From positions 1-14,406 of the forward strand of contig CALDWC010000076.1 of the NCBI GenBank assembly GCA_937923945.1: 14,406 bases of DNA. Reading direction: 5' to 3'. The notes below the pieces were generated by a model that saw only the letters and a program-made list of their open reading frames with translations, ran no database searches and was not told the DNA's origin. Source of the stretch: an uncultured Treponema sp. GTDB lineage: Bacteria > Spirochaetota > Spirochaetia > Treponematales > Treponemataceae. This document shows positions 1 to 8,600 of the stretch, piece after piece; position 1 is the first letter of the stretch; every line of letters starts with the position of its first letter. The translations under genes were made by a program, and so were the position numbers.

Positions 1-277
1 CATAGGTTTTTTCAAATAAAAAATATATTGAAATGAGTATTAAAAAACCGTAAACCGGATAGGCTATATTTTGTACGATAAAAAGACTGATGCTTTCATT
101 TACGAGTCGATTGAAAAAAAAAGATGTTGACCGCGGTTGTAACAATTCAGTATACATATCGAGATTGCTTTTCTTGGTTGTCAGTAAATACACTCCGGCG
201 ATCAGTGCAAAAACAATGAGACAAAGAGTAAGCGCCAGAGAAAATTTTATTACATTATTGCGCTGCGATAAAGTCAT
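1..277 (-). CDS. Partial membrane protein of unknown function (N-terminus only)
   Basis: An open frame starts at the ATG whose complement is at 275-277 and runs off the left edge, giving 92 residues with no stop. The protein begins MTLSQRNNVIKF and continues into a strongly hydrophobic segment at about residues 13-32, typical of a first transmembrane helix or uncleaved signal anchor. A polar stretch of about 40 residues follows, then a second hydrophobic segment at about 73-89. No family was recognised. The same frame has a TAA 39 bases upstream of the ATG and no other ATG between, which supports this start. A good promoter (TTGTAA, 16 bases, TATAAT) sits just ahead, with the -10 box only 7 bases from the ATG and no Shine-Dalgarno sequence. 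The plus-strand open frame covering 90-374 is the shadow of this gene. The gene diverges from the two-component operon at 416. It could be a sensor or a transporter part; the rest lies outside the window. Confidence 0.6.
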   Translation of the reverse strand, partial: MTLSQRNNVIKFSLALTLCLIVFALIAGVYLLTTKKSNLDMYTELLQPRSTSFFFNRLVNESISLFIVQNIAYPVYGFLILISIYFLFEKTY

Positions 278-284
278 ACTGATG

Positions 285-312
285 ATTATACTGATAACGA
301 CAAAAATTACAA
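285..312 (-). promoter_or_regulatory. Promoter of the left-edge membrane protein gene
   Basis: Read on the minus strand this is TTGTAA (complement at 307-312), a 16-base spacer and a perfect TATAAT (complement at 285-290). Only 7 bases separate the -10 box from the ATG, so transcription should begin at or within a base or two of the start codon. Confidence 0.5.
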
Positions 313-397
313 GTTACGGAAAGAAATGGCGGCAAACACAAACAAGGAAAAACGGTAAATTAAAACTTTTTTGATACTTATCGTTTTTTTGCATTTG

Positions 398-406
398 TGA
401 TATAAT
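398..406 (+). promoter_or_regulatory. Extended -10 promoter of the response regulator gene
   Basis: The sequence TGATATAAT is an extended -10 box (TGn followed by a perfect TATAAT at 401-406). No good -35 hexamer is found 16-18 bases upstream, as is common for extended -10 promoters. Nine bases separate it from the ATG at 416, and these contain no Shine-Dalgarno sequence, so the mRNA is probably leaderless or nearly so. Confidence 0.5.
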
Positions 407-415
407 CTCCTCGAA

Positions 416-1102
416 ATGAGTAAATTGATTTATTGCCTTGAGGATGACGAGGCGATTCGCGAGTTGATCTGTTACACGCTCAAAGCGGCTGATTTTAATG
501 CGAAAGGGTTTGCATCGCCGCGTGATTTTTGGGTCGGTTTAAAAAATAAAGAGTGCGATTTAATTTTACTCGATATTATGCTTCCCGAAGAAGACGGAAT
601 TTCGGTTTTGAAAAAATTGCGGAACCACACCGTGTTTAAGAATATTCCCGTTATTATTACAACGGCAAAAGGGACGGAGTTTGACAAAGTTTCGGGGCTT
701 GATTTTGGGGCGGATGATTATCTCGTGAAGCCGTTCGGCATGATGGAAATGGTTTCGCATATCAAGGCGGTGCTGCGCCGGAGCGTGCCTGCAAAACAAG
801 TCGATGCAACGCTACAGTTTGCGGATGTATTCATTGACAAGAAAAAACATGTGGTAAAAATCGGCGATGACGGAATTGAGTTGACGCTCAAAGAGTTTGA
901 ACTTTTATGTTTGCTCGCAGAAAATGTCGGAATTGTTTTTACCCGTGAGCAGCTTTTGGAAAAAGTATGGGGCATTGATTTTATGGGTGAGACGAGAACC
1001 TGCGATGTGCATATCGGAACGCTGCGAACAAAACTGAAGTCGGCGGGAGCGTACATTAAAACCGTACGCGGCGTCGGTTACAAACTGGATGTTACCTCGT
1101 AG
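416..1102 (+). CDS. OmpR/PhoB-family response regulator
   Basis: This 228-residue DNA-binding response regulator is of normal family length. The N-terminal receiver domain (about 1-118) has the acidic pair D10-D11, the phosphoacceptor D53 in the LLLD-type motif, the conserved T83 followed by alanine, and K105 in the KPF motif. The C-terminal half (about 130-225) is a winged-helix Trans_Reg_C domain, with the ELTLKEFELL entry strand and the GVGYKL end motif. It should be phosphorylated by the histidine kinase encoded immediately downstream and then bind direct repeats in target promoters. The overall look is closest to PhoB/PhoP, but no phosphate transport genes lie in the window, so the stimulus is not assigned. 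The ATG at 416 lies 9 bases after an extended -10 box with no Shine-Dalgarno sequence. The first Met fits the receiver family start exactly. Confidence 0.93.
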   Translation: MSKLIYCLEDDEAIRELICYTLKAADFNAKGFASPRDFWVGLKNKECDLILLDIMLPEEDGISVLKKLRNHTVFKNIPVIITTAKGTEFDKVSGLDFGADDYLVKPFGMMEMVSHIKAVLRRSVPAKQVDATLQFADVFIDKKKHVVKIGDDGIELTLKEFELLCLLAENVGIVFTREQLLEKVWGIDFMGETRTCDVHIGTLRTKLKSAGAYIKTVRGVGYKLDVTS

Positions 1103-1134
1103 TTTTTCATTCTTTAGTGAAATTTATTGAACCT

Positions 1135-2532
1135 ATGAGAAATAAAATTTTTTTTGCAATTTTAATTACCGCAGTTTCGATTCTCATCGCTTCAAGCTTT
1201 TTTGTCATTCGTATTTTGTACGGTAATTTTGAGCATGCTTTGTATGAAAATTTAAAAACCGATTTAGACCTTATTGAACGGGAAATCACTTTTGATGACA
1301 ATTTTTTACCGAAGCTCGAAGTTTTAAAGTTTTCAAACTTACGCGTAACGCTTATTTCGTTCGATGGAACAATTCTCTATGAAAATAGTTTTGATAGCGA
1401 TAAAATGCAAAACCACATTGCTCGTCCTGAAATTCAGGATGCAATAAAAAAAGGAGCGGGAATGGCATATCGGATTTCGGACACTTTAAAAGAAAAATAT
1501 TATTACGTTGCGAGAAAATTATCCAATGGAAGTGTCCTGCGGATTTCAACTAAGCAAAAAACAATTTTGCAGCTTTTTTTACATAGTACAAAAAGTATCA
1601 TTATTTTTTTAGTTATGGTGCTTTGCGCCGTATTTTTACTTTCGCTTTTTTTGGCAAGAAACATCGTCCGTCCGATTAATACGCTTGATATTGAAAACAT
1701 CGATTTACAAAATAACGAAACAATGCTCAAGTATCCCGAAATAAAACCGCTTTTAAAAAAAATCGCCGAACAAAAAATCCAGCTTGAAAAGGATAAAGCA
1801 AATTTAAAACGAGCTGAAACGATTCGTAAAGATTTTACTGCAAATGTTTCGCACGAATTAAAAACGCCGCTCCAAACTATTTCGGGCTATGCCGAATTGT
1901 TAAAAAGCGGTATCGCAAAGAAAAAAGATGTTGTGCCGTTTGCGGAAAAAATTTTTGCGGAAAGTTTTCGCATGCACAATCTCGTTGAGGATATTATCAA
2001 TTTAACGGAACTCGAAACGGAAGAAAAAAAACTGGTCTGGCAAAATACCGATTTGCTTGCCGTATGCGAAAATGTCATTGACAGTTTAACGCCGATTGCG
2101 GAAAAAAGAGCCGTGGCGATAACGCTTATTCGGGAAAACAAAAACGGTGAACTGCATTCCGTTTTTTCCGTGCCGGAAATTGTGCACACGATTGTGTACA
2201 ACCTCGTCGATAACGCAATCAAGTACAATCGTGACGGCGGGCATATTTTTGTGACGGTGGGTATGATTCCCGTGGCAGTTGAAGCGAAGCCGCTGCCGCA
2301 GCTCAAGATGCACGCATACATCACGGTACGGGATACGGGAATCGGCATTGAGTATGACAAGCTGCCGCGAATTTTTGAGCGCTTTTATCGGGTTGATAAA
2401 AGCCGCTCAAAAACGGTCGGCGGTACCGGTTTAGGGTTGTCGATTGTCAAACACAGTGTCGCTCTTTTAAAAGCGGACGTCAGCGTCGTTAGCCAATTCG
2501 GCGAAGGAACGGAATTTACCGTCCGGTTTTAG
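1135..2532 (+). CDS. Membrane sensor histidine kinase, cognate of the upstream regulator
   Basis: This is a membrane-bound sensor kinase of 465 residues from the ATG at 1135. A GTG at 1117 would add six residues; neither start has a clear Shine-Dalgarno, and the ATG was chosen because a short charged N-terminus then leads straight into the first helix. From the ATG, residues about 4-25 form a transmembrane segment, about 26-140 an extracytoplasmic sensing region, and about 148-172 a second helix. Only a remnant of a HAMP linker is seen (RPINTLD), and no PAS domain, so the arrangement is shorter than classical PhoR. The HisKA box NVSHELKTPLQ carries the phosphorylated H240. The ATPase domain shows an N box (NLVDNAIKYN), a G1 box (DTGIGI), an F box (IFERFYR) and a G2 box (GGTGLGLSIV), so it should be active. 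The gene follows the response regulator after 32 bases and is surely cotranscribed. The signal sensed is unknown. Confidence 0.9.
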   Translation: MRNKIFFAILITAVSILIASSFFVIRILYGNFEHALYENLKTDLDLIEREITFDDNFLPKLEVLKFSNLRVTLISFDGTILYENSFDSDKMQNHIARPEIQDAIKKGAGMAYRISDTLKEKYYYVARKLSNGSVLRISTKQKTILQLFLHSTKSIIIFLVMVLCAVFLLSLFLARNIVRPINTLDIENIDLQNNETMLKYPEIKPLLKKIAEQKIQLEKDKANLKRAETIRKDFTANVSHELKTPLQTISGYAELLKSGIAKKKDVVPFAEKIFAESFRMHNLVEDIINLTELETEEKKLVWQNTDLLAVCENVIDSLTPIAEKRAVAITLIRENKNGELHSVFSVPEIVHTIVYNLVDNAIKYNRDGGHIFVTVGMIPVAVEAKPLPQLKMHAYITVRDTGIGIEYDKLPRIFERFYRVDKSRSKTVGGTGLGLSIVKHSVALLKADVSVVSQFGEGTEFTVRF

Positions 2533-2550
2533 CTGACAGATGCGTGGGTA

Positions 2551-2578
2551 CTGATTAATTCTTGGTTGAATTAATCAG
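2551..2578 (+). terminator. Terminator-like hairpin after the two-component operon
   Basis: CTGATTAATTC at 2551-2561 and its perfect reverse complement at 2568-2578 form an 11-bp stem with a six-base TTGGTT loop, 18 bases after the kinase stop codon. The following sequence CGTTTCCTT is only a poor U-tract and the stem is AT-rich, so termination may be weak. Confidence 0.45.
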
Positions 2579-2744
2579 CGTTTCCTTAATGCATCAAAAT
2601 AAGTAGCAGCGAGAAAAGTATCAACTTTCGTAATTGGGGTTTGCGACGGTTCACCTATTTTTTGGAAAGTATGAAAAATAAAGTGCGGATACTTTTTTAA
2701 TTCGTTTTTTCAATGAATGACTCTATGTTATATATTTAATAATT
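2579..2744. other. Intergenic stretch with no recognised gene
   Basis: No convincing frame is visible. The only structure seen is a long-range inverted repeat, AAAAGTATC at 2614-2622 and GATACTTTT at 2688-2696, the second arm running into six T. The 65 bases between them are less AT-rich than the flanks. This could be the 3' region of the upstream mRNA or a small RNA, but there is no direct evidence for either. Confidence 0.3.
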
Positions 2745-2783
2745 AAAAAAACAATTTTTACACCTTGAAAAAATTGTTTTTTT
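2745..2783. promoter_or_regulatory. 15-bp inverted repeat overlapping the maf promoter
   Basis: A run of seven A followed by CAATTTTT at 2745-2759 is perfectly complementary to 2769-2783, with a nine-base loop. The right arm ends in a T-run that continues to 2785, giving it the shape of an intrinsic terminator. The same arm contains the TTGTTT used as -35 box of the next promoter (2774-2779). It may terminate readthrough from upstream, act as an operator, or both. Confidence 0.5.
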
Positions 2784-2802
2784 TTGGTACTTATGATACA
2801 AT
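2774..2802 (+). promoter_or_regulatory. Promoter of the DUF115 gene
   Basis: TTGTTT at 2774-2779, a 17-base spacer and TACAAT at 2797-2802, preceded by TGA so that the -10 box is extended. The ATG at 2812 is only nine bases further and no Shine-Dalgarno sequence lies between, exactly as at the response regulator gene. Confidence 0.55.
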
Positions 2803-2811
2803 CCGACGCTG

Positions 2812-4320
2812 ATGAATATTTTAGAAAAAAACCTCGCGGCAATTTTACCGAAAAACAAATCGTTATACGAATGTTTGCAGAAAGCCTCCGCTAATAACGA
2901 TTACGTTTCGGCGGTTGTTTCAAAAACGGGGCAGCCGGTTCCGGTATTCAAAGACGGACATGCACTTCACTCAAAATACAATCCCGAACGGGAAACCGCA
3001 AGTCTTTTTTCACCCGCCGATGAATTTATTTTATTTTGCGGAATCGGCGCGGCGATTCATATTGCATATTTTTTAAAAAACTTTCCTGAAAAAAAATGTG
3101 CCGTTACGGATATAACTACCGAAAGTTTAAAATCTCTTTTATGTAGCCTTGATGTCAGTGCCGTACTTGCCGACCCGCGTGTTTTTATATTGCCGCCTGT
3201 TTTTGAACCTGCGTTTACCGCAGCTTTTTTTGCAGCGTATCAACCGGTGCGGCACGGTGATTTACGCTTGATTACCTTGCGCCCTTGGGAAAATTTTTAC
3301 GCGGCACAGCTTGCACGGATTCATGCAATTATTTCTGCAGCGGTGCAGAGTGTCCAAACCGACTTTGCTACCCAAGCCCATTTCGGTAAAGTGTGGATGA
3401 AAAATATTATCGGTAACTTACAAACGGCGAGTAGGCTGCCGCCGCTGCTTCCGGCTCCAATGCAAACGGATCGGAGAAAAACCGCTCTCATTTGCGGTGC
3501 GGGACCTTCGTTGACGGATTCTATTTCACGGATAAAAAAAAACCGCAGTCGGTTTGTGATTTTTGCAAGCGATACGGCATTTTTGCCGTTGCTGAAAAAC
3601 GGCATTGAAGCGGAGTTTTTTCTTTCCGTTGATCCGCAGCTCGTATCGCTGCAGCATTTTACGAGAGAGACAAAACACACGATCGGTGTTTTTGACCTTT
3701 GTGCGTTGAACGCACTCGTGCGGATTTTCCGACGAAACGGAAACCGCTTCATGTTTACCGCCTCACATCACCCACTCGTGCAGTACGCAAGCCGTTTCGG
3801 AGTTTTTCCTTTTGCGGAAAGCGGCTCCGGCACTGTCGCTTTATACGCTCTTGATGTTGCGCACCGTTTGGGGTTTAGCACTGTCGAAACGGCGGGACTG
3901 GATTTTTGTTACACCGGAGGAAAAGCGTACGCAAACGGTACTTACTTTGAAAAGCAAATCGCCCGTGCTTGTACAAAACTTTTTCCGGACGAAACTTTTT
4001 TCAGTGCATTGATGTTCCGTACTGCGGTGCAAAAACAAAACGGAAACGGAAAAATAAATTACACGAACGAACTTTTGCTGCACTATCGGAGGGAAGCGGA
4101 ACACTACCGCTTTGACGGCGAATGCTGGAAATCGCGTCATTTTGCGCAATTCGACTATGCTTCTTTTATCGGCACGCTCATCCGCGACTTGCGGGAAAAC
4201 AGAGCCGATGCGGAAACCGCGCTCCTGCCCTTTGCCGCATACTGTAAAAAACGGAAAAAAAACTATTCCAACGCCCTTGCTATAAAAACAATTTTGAAAT
4301 ATAATGCAAGCTATGAATAG
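2812..4320 (+). CDS. DUF115 / Maf-like protein (motility accessory factor family)
   Basis: This 502-residue cytoplasmic protein belongs to the DUF115 (MptE-like, MAF_flag10) group. The diagnostic parts are FGKVWMKNI at residues 191-199 and ALICGAGPSL at 225-234, the glycine-rich nucleotide-sugar-binding start of the core Rossmann-like domain. SVDPQL and a later AGLDFCY follow, as in Maf proteins. Family members in Campylobacter, Helicobacter, Aeromonas and Clostridium are linked to flagellin glycosylation with nonulosonic-type sugars. Treponeme flagellins are known to be glycosylated, so a role in flagellar or surface glycan transfer is a reasonable inference, not shown here. No flagellin or sugar-synthesis gene lies beside it. 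The ATG is nine bases after an extended -10 promoter. The 3' end overlaps the next gene by 17 bases, so the two are cotranscribed and probably functionally linked. Family assignment is firm, substrate unknown. Confidence 0.82.
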   Translation: MNILEKNLAAILPKNKSLYECLQKASANNDYVSAVVSKTGQPVPVFKDGHALHSKYNPERETASLFSPADEFILFCGIGAAIHIAYFLKNFPEKKCAVTDITTESLKSLLCSLDVSAVLADPRVFILPPVFEPAFTAAFFAAYQPVRHGDLRLITLRPWENFYAAQLARIHAIISAAVQSVQTDFATQAHFGKVWMKNIIGNLQTASRLPPLLPAPMQTDRRKTALICGAGPSLTDSISRIKKNRSRFVIFASDTAFLPLLKNGIEAEFFLSVDPQLVSLQHFTRETKHTIGVFDLCALNALVRIFRRNGNRFMFTASHHPLVQYASRFGVFPFAESGSGTVALYALDVAHRLGFSTVETAGLDFCYTGGKAYANGTYFEKQIARACTKLFPDETFFSALMFRTAVQKQNGNGKINYTNELLLHYRREAEHYRFDGECWKSRHFAQFDYASFIGTLIRDLRENRADAETALLPFAAYCKKRKKNYSNALAIKTILKYNASYE

Positions 4321-5602
4321 AGTTTTTATTCGACTGTATGCTTTTTTTTGCTCCGTAATATTATTGGGGACACTCATCCTTTTCGCGGTAAAAATATATA
4401 ATAACTCAAAAGAAAACTTGGTTGCAGCGGAAAAAAATTTTAAATACATTGCCCGTTTTATTTCAGCCAACTCCGAAAAAGAATATATTGCAGCGCAGCC
4501 CTTTTTGAAAAAGATTCAAGAACTCTGTGCGTTAAGCGGCAACATCGACAAAGCGATGCTGAACGATTCTGATAATAAAACGATTTTTTCTTGGGATGCA
4601 AAAACCGGAGACGTGTCAACCGTCGCTTATGAAATGCCTTCCGCATCCTTTGTGTTAAAACCCTATTCGATGAGCATTACGGTGAAAAATCCGAATAATG
4701 CCGACGTTCGCATTTTTAATTTTTCCGCAGTTTTAAAAACCGTGTCCGATGACGTCCTTTATAACAGCATTCGCGACTGCGTTTTTGTATTTGCTGTTCT
4801 CTTTTTGTGTACGCTGCTGTTGCTCATTATTAATTATTTGATGCAAGGAAGCCGCTCCGCAGTAGAAACGGTTGCCATTAGCGAGGAAAGACCGACCGTT
4901 TCCGATATAAGTACGGCTGAAATCGATAAACTGCACATCGATCGGCAAAATTACAGCTTGGACGATTTAGCCGATATTGACTTTTCAAAAACCGCACCTT
5001 TGGAACCGGATACCTTTCAACAAAGCGAAAAAATAGCGAAACCCGCCGAGTATTCTCATGAAAATACTGCGGCATACACTGAAGCGGTGTACGCATCACC
5101 CGAAAGTTTTAACGAAGAACGAAAACCCGCGGCGGAACCACTCAATCTTTGCGGTGAACAATATTTCGATGAAAAACTCGAATACGAATTGGGACGGGCA
5201 ACTTCCGCCGAGCAGGATTTGAGTTTGCTCCTTTTTAAATTGATTGGAGTAAACGAAGCTTGCTTCAACGAAATTGCCGAAGTGCTGCTTGCCAAATTCA
5301 AAATAAAGGAAATGATTTTCCGGCTTTCGGGAATCGGTTTTGCGGTGATTATGCATGATGCAAATTTGGAAAAAAGCATGCAAACCGCCGAAGCGGTCTA
5401 TGCGACTATTGTTCAGATTGTTGCAAAAGAGCAGTTGAGAATCGGAATTACCACGCGAAGCTCGCGGCTTGTCTCGGCGCAGCGTTTATACGAAGAAGCA
5501 AGCTGCGCCGTTGAAAAAGCGTGTGAAAATTTGTCCGCTCCAATTGTTGCATTCCGCCCCGACCCGAAAGCTTACAAAGAATACTTGCGGGATTATACGT
5601 AA
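4304..5602 (+). CDS. Membrane protein with periplasmic domain and degenerate GGDEF domain
   Basis: The 432-residue protein has a transmembrane helix at about 10-30, an extracytoplasmic region of about 125 residues, a second helix at about 160-181, a polar linker rich in Glu, Pro and Ala to about 285, and a C-terminal cytoplasmic domain at about 288-425. That last domain has the secondary-structure rhythm of a GGDEF domain: IFRLSGIGFAVIM stands where active enzymes have a RYGGDEFAVLL-like segment, and the late LRIGITTRS strand and EEASCAVEKA helix match. S342-G-I-G-F346 replaces GG(D/E)EF, so it should not make c-di-GMP. It may bind GTP or a nucleotide, or act only as a dimer or signalling platform. 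The start at 4304 lies inside the DUF115 gene; an ATG at 4313 is an alternative. Tight coupling to DUF115 suggests control of, or by, that protein. GGDEF relationship is likely but judged by eye. Confidence 0.75.
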   Translation: MQAMNRVFIRLYAFFCSVILLGTLILFAVKIYNNSKENLVAAEKNFKYIARFISANSEKEYIAAQPFLKKIQELCALSGNIDKAMLNDSDNKTIFSWDAKTGDVSTVAYEMPSASFVLKPYSMSITVKNPNNADVRIFNFSAVLKTVSDDVLYNSIRDCVFVFAVLFLCTLLLLIINYLMQGSRSAVETVAISEERPTVSDISTAEIDKLHIDRQNYSLDDLADIDFSKTAPLEPDTFQQSEKIAKPAEYSHENTAAYTEAVYASPESFNEERKPAAEPLNLCGEQYFDEKLEYELGRATSAEQDLSLLLFKLIGVNEACFNEIAEVLLAKFKIKEMIFRLSGIGFAVIMHDANLEKSMQTAEAVYATIVQIVAKEQLRIGITTRSSRLVSAQRLYEEASCAVEKACENLSAPIVAFRPDPKAYKEYLRDYT

Positions 5603-5612
5603 GTTGTAAATA

Positions 5613-5630
5613 GCGTGATTTTTTCACTGC
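5613..5630. terminator. Possible small convergent terminator
   Basis: GTGA and TCAC flank five T inside the 36-base gap between two convergent genes. The stem is only four base pairs, so this is a weak candidate, listed because nothing else in the gap could end either transcript. Confidence 0.2.
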
Positions 5631-5638
5631 GGATTTAA

Positions 5639-8600
5639 TTACACAAGCGATTTATACACTTCATTGCAGGTATGACTCAGCATACGAAGCGCAAATGTTT
5701 GAATTGAAGCGTCTTCGGCAGTAAAGTCTTTTATTGACCGTTGAACTGCAAAGCAGGCTACGCCTAAAAATTTTTCCCGGTGAAATATTGGAAGCAGCAT
5801 CAGCGAAACACCGTTTTGAAAAATTGCGTTTGAGTCGTTCGCCGGAAAGTCGGAGAAAAGCTGAACATCCGATTTTTTTGACTGTGCAAACTTCAAAATA
5901 TTTGAAAACCAAAACGGTCTTTGTTTTCCAAAAATATTTTCAATTGATTGCGCATTAAAAACGGTTGTACCGTCAGTGAAAACAATCAAGGCGTATTCCG
6001 CCCCTAAAATTTTTTTTGCCCGTTCGGTATACTGCTTCAGTATATCCGATGCACGCTGTTTTGCATTTGATAATTTTAAAATATCAATAATAAAATTAAT
6101 CGTCGGCGTTGACCATAGATTATTTACATCGCTGATTTGTGCAAGTCCGCTAGCGGTGAGCATATTTTGCTTTAAATTTTGATTCCAGATTGTGGTCCTG
6201 TTTTTTCCGGTTTGCTTCGAGTAATACATTGCGTGATCCGCCTTTTGAATCAAATCAACAATAATGCGCGAATGCTCGCCGAATGTTGCAATACCGATAC
6301 TGATGGTAATATGAAAGTTATAACCTAAGAAATCTATTTTCTCAACCGCAGTACGTAACGCTTCGGCGCGTTCAAAAGCGACAGCAGATGTTGCATTGGG
6401 TAAGCACACAATGAATTCTTCTCCGCCCTGACGTCCAAAGCATTCCGGCTCGATTAAATTTTCTTTTATCACTCCTGAAATGGTTGACAGTACCATATCC
6501 CCGACATCATGACCGTAGTTGTCGTTAACCTGTTTAAACATATCAATATCGTAATACAGGATGCTGAAAACGGCATAGCGCTTTGAGTATTCATCAATCC
6601 GTTGTCGCAACGATTCACGGGTCAGTGATTTGGTCAACTTATCAATCATTGCTCGCTGATACAACGAATAGCCTTGAATTAAAATGCCCAAGAAATTTTT
6701 ATATTTTTCGAGAAGCGGTAGACCGCAACGGATGATACCGTTTATTCCGTACACAGAATCCAGATATACGTATGCAAGTATTTCCCTGTCATGCGATTGA
6801 TCGGTATTCCGGTTTATCGGGAATGTCATCGCAGTTTGAATATCGGTTTTAGTTTCCAATAATGCTAATTGAATTTTGTTTAATATAATCGGTTCACTCG
6901 AAGAAGTAATTTTGTAAAACAAATCAAGGTTCGGTTCCTTTTTCAAGTAAGAAAAATGCGATACAATATCAATGTCATTTTTATTTCTTACAACGACAAT
7001 AAAAGCCTCCGTTGCCAAACTCTCCGCTGCAAGTTTTCGTAAAAAAGTTTGTATATCGTTTTTGATTTCCGTGTTAAATTTATCCAGATAGTTTTGATTG
7101 GATGATAGCGGAATATTCAAATCCAAAAAAGCGGGAGCAAGTGACTGATAAAAATCGGGCTTAGGTGGAATAAGTTGTTTAAAATCATTTTTCTTGAAGT
7201 TGCTAAAATATCGATGTGTAACGGTAAACGGATTATTCATTGCATAAGAATAAAATCCGCTTGTTTCATTTCGCATCAGCTTTTTTATATTTTCCGTTAC
7301 CATATAAAATTTTTCACCGACAAAGAAACTAAAGCCTTGTTCGCTCGGTAGTTTTTTTACGAATTGCTTAATAATAATTGCAGCTTCAATAAAAAAAGCA
7401 AGTGCATTGCGAAAATTTTTTTCGGTGAGATAAAGTTGCCCTAATGCAATTAATGTATGTATTTTTAAAATACTGAGCTTAAAAGTAAAAGATTTTTGTA
7501 AAATTTCAAATAAATAATTTTTCGCGTTGGTACGTTCAAAAAAACTTGAAATAAAATAAATCTTACAGCGTTCTTCGAGTGAAATTTCCGTTTCATCAAT
7601 ATTAATCACAATGAGAAAAATTTTCCGCATTCCTTTCGTATGATGTTTTTTCAAAAAAGCTAAAAACACGTGATAACAATGTTCAACCAGATCTTTATAA
7701 TTCTGGTTTTTATTTTGGCTGATCAGTTTAATAATACGGTCGACAAGCTCCGAAGTTGGCGTTATTTCAAAAATTAAGACTTCAATATAAAAAGTCATAT
7801 CTTCAATGTCGATACTGCAGTTTTCCGAATCGAATGGGAGTATTTGTTTTAAGTTTCTTTCAGCTTTTGCGTAATCGTTAAAATATGCGTAGTATTGTGC
7901 TGCAGCAACATAAAGGTCATAACTGTAGATGCTCAAATCACCCTGCACTACAAAGCGTTTTGTAATACTGAAATAATACTTCACATCGTTTGCCTTATGC
8001 ATGCGCAATGAAATATGGAATAATAAAAACGAAAGCCGAATTAAACTTTCATTCATTTTGCTTTTTCTTGCAAGCTGAAATCCGTGCAGTGCGTATTTAT
8101 AACTGAGCTGATATTGTTTTGAATTAAAATAATAACATGCAATGTAATAATTTGCTAAAAGCTCACTGTTGATCATTTTATATTTGATACTTTCCGTTTG
8201 TGTTTTTCTATAATACTTCCATGCTTTTTGTTTTTCCTTTTTTAAACTGTACAAAAATGCAAAATTAACGTAGCTATAAAGTATTCCGCGTACATGTCCT
8301 ATTCTATCCGCAATTTTTACACTTTCCTGGAGTGCCAGCTCTGCCGCATCTAGATTGTTCATGCGGCAGTGTACGTCCGACATAATTCGGAGTACATTAC
8401 TTTTTTCTTTTAACACACCGGGACGATCATTTGCAACTTCCAGTACTTGCTCACACAATGCAAATGCTTGTTTATAATGATTGTGGTCTAATTGCATTAA
8501 TGATTTCATTCGTAATATCCCTGCGTATGAGCGAGGATATTTCATCGGATCGACATTGATGATTTTTTCAGCTGCTTGCATATAGAACGTCAATTCTGTT

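Noticed and set aside
90..374. 94-codon plus-strand open frame at the left edge
   Set aside because: It has no ribosome site and lies antisense to a frame with clear membrane helices and a good promoter on the minus strand.
1887..2360. 157-codon minus-strand frame inside the histidine kinase
   Set aside because: It covers the invariant HisKA and ATPase motifs on the other strand and is a shadow.
3841..4470. 209-codon minus-strand frame across the end of the DUF115 gene
   Set aside because: It is antisense to two well-supported overlapping genes and shows no family features; the codon pattern follows the opposite strand.
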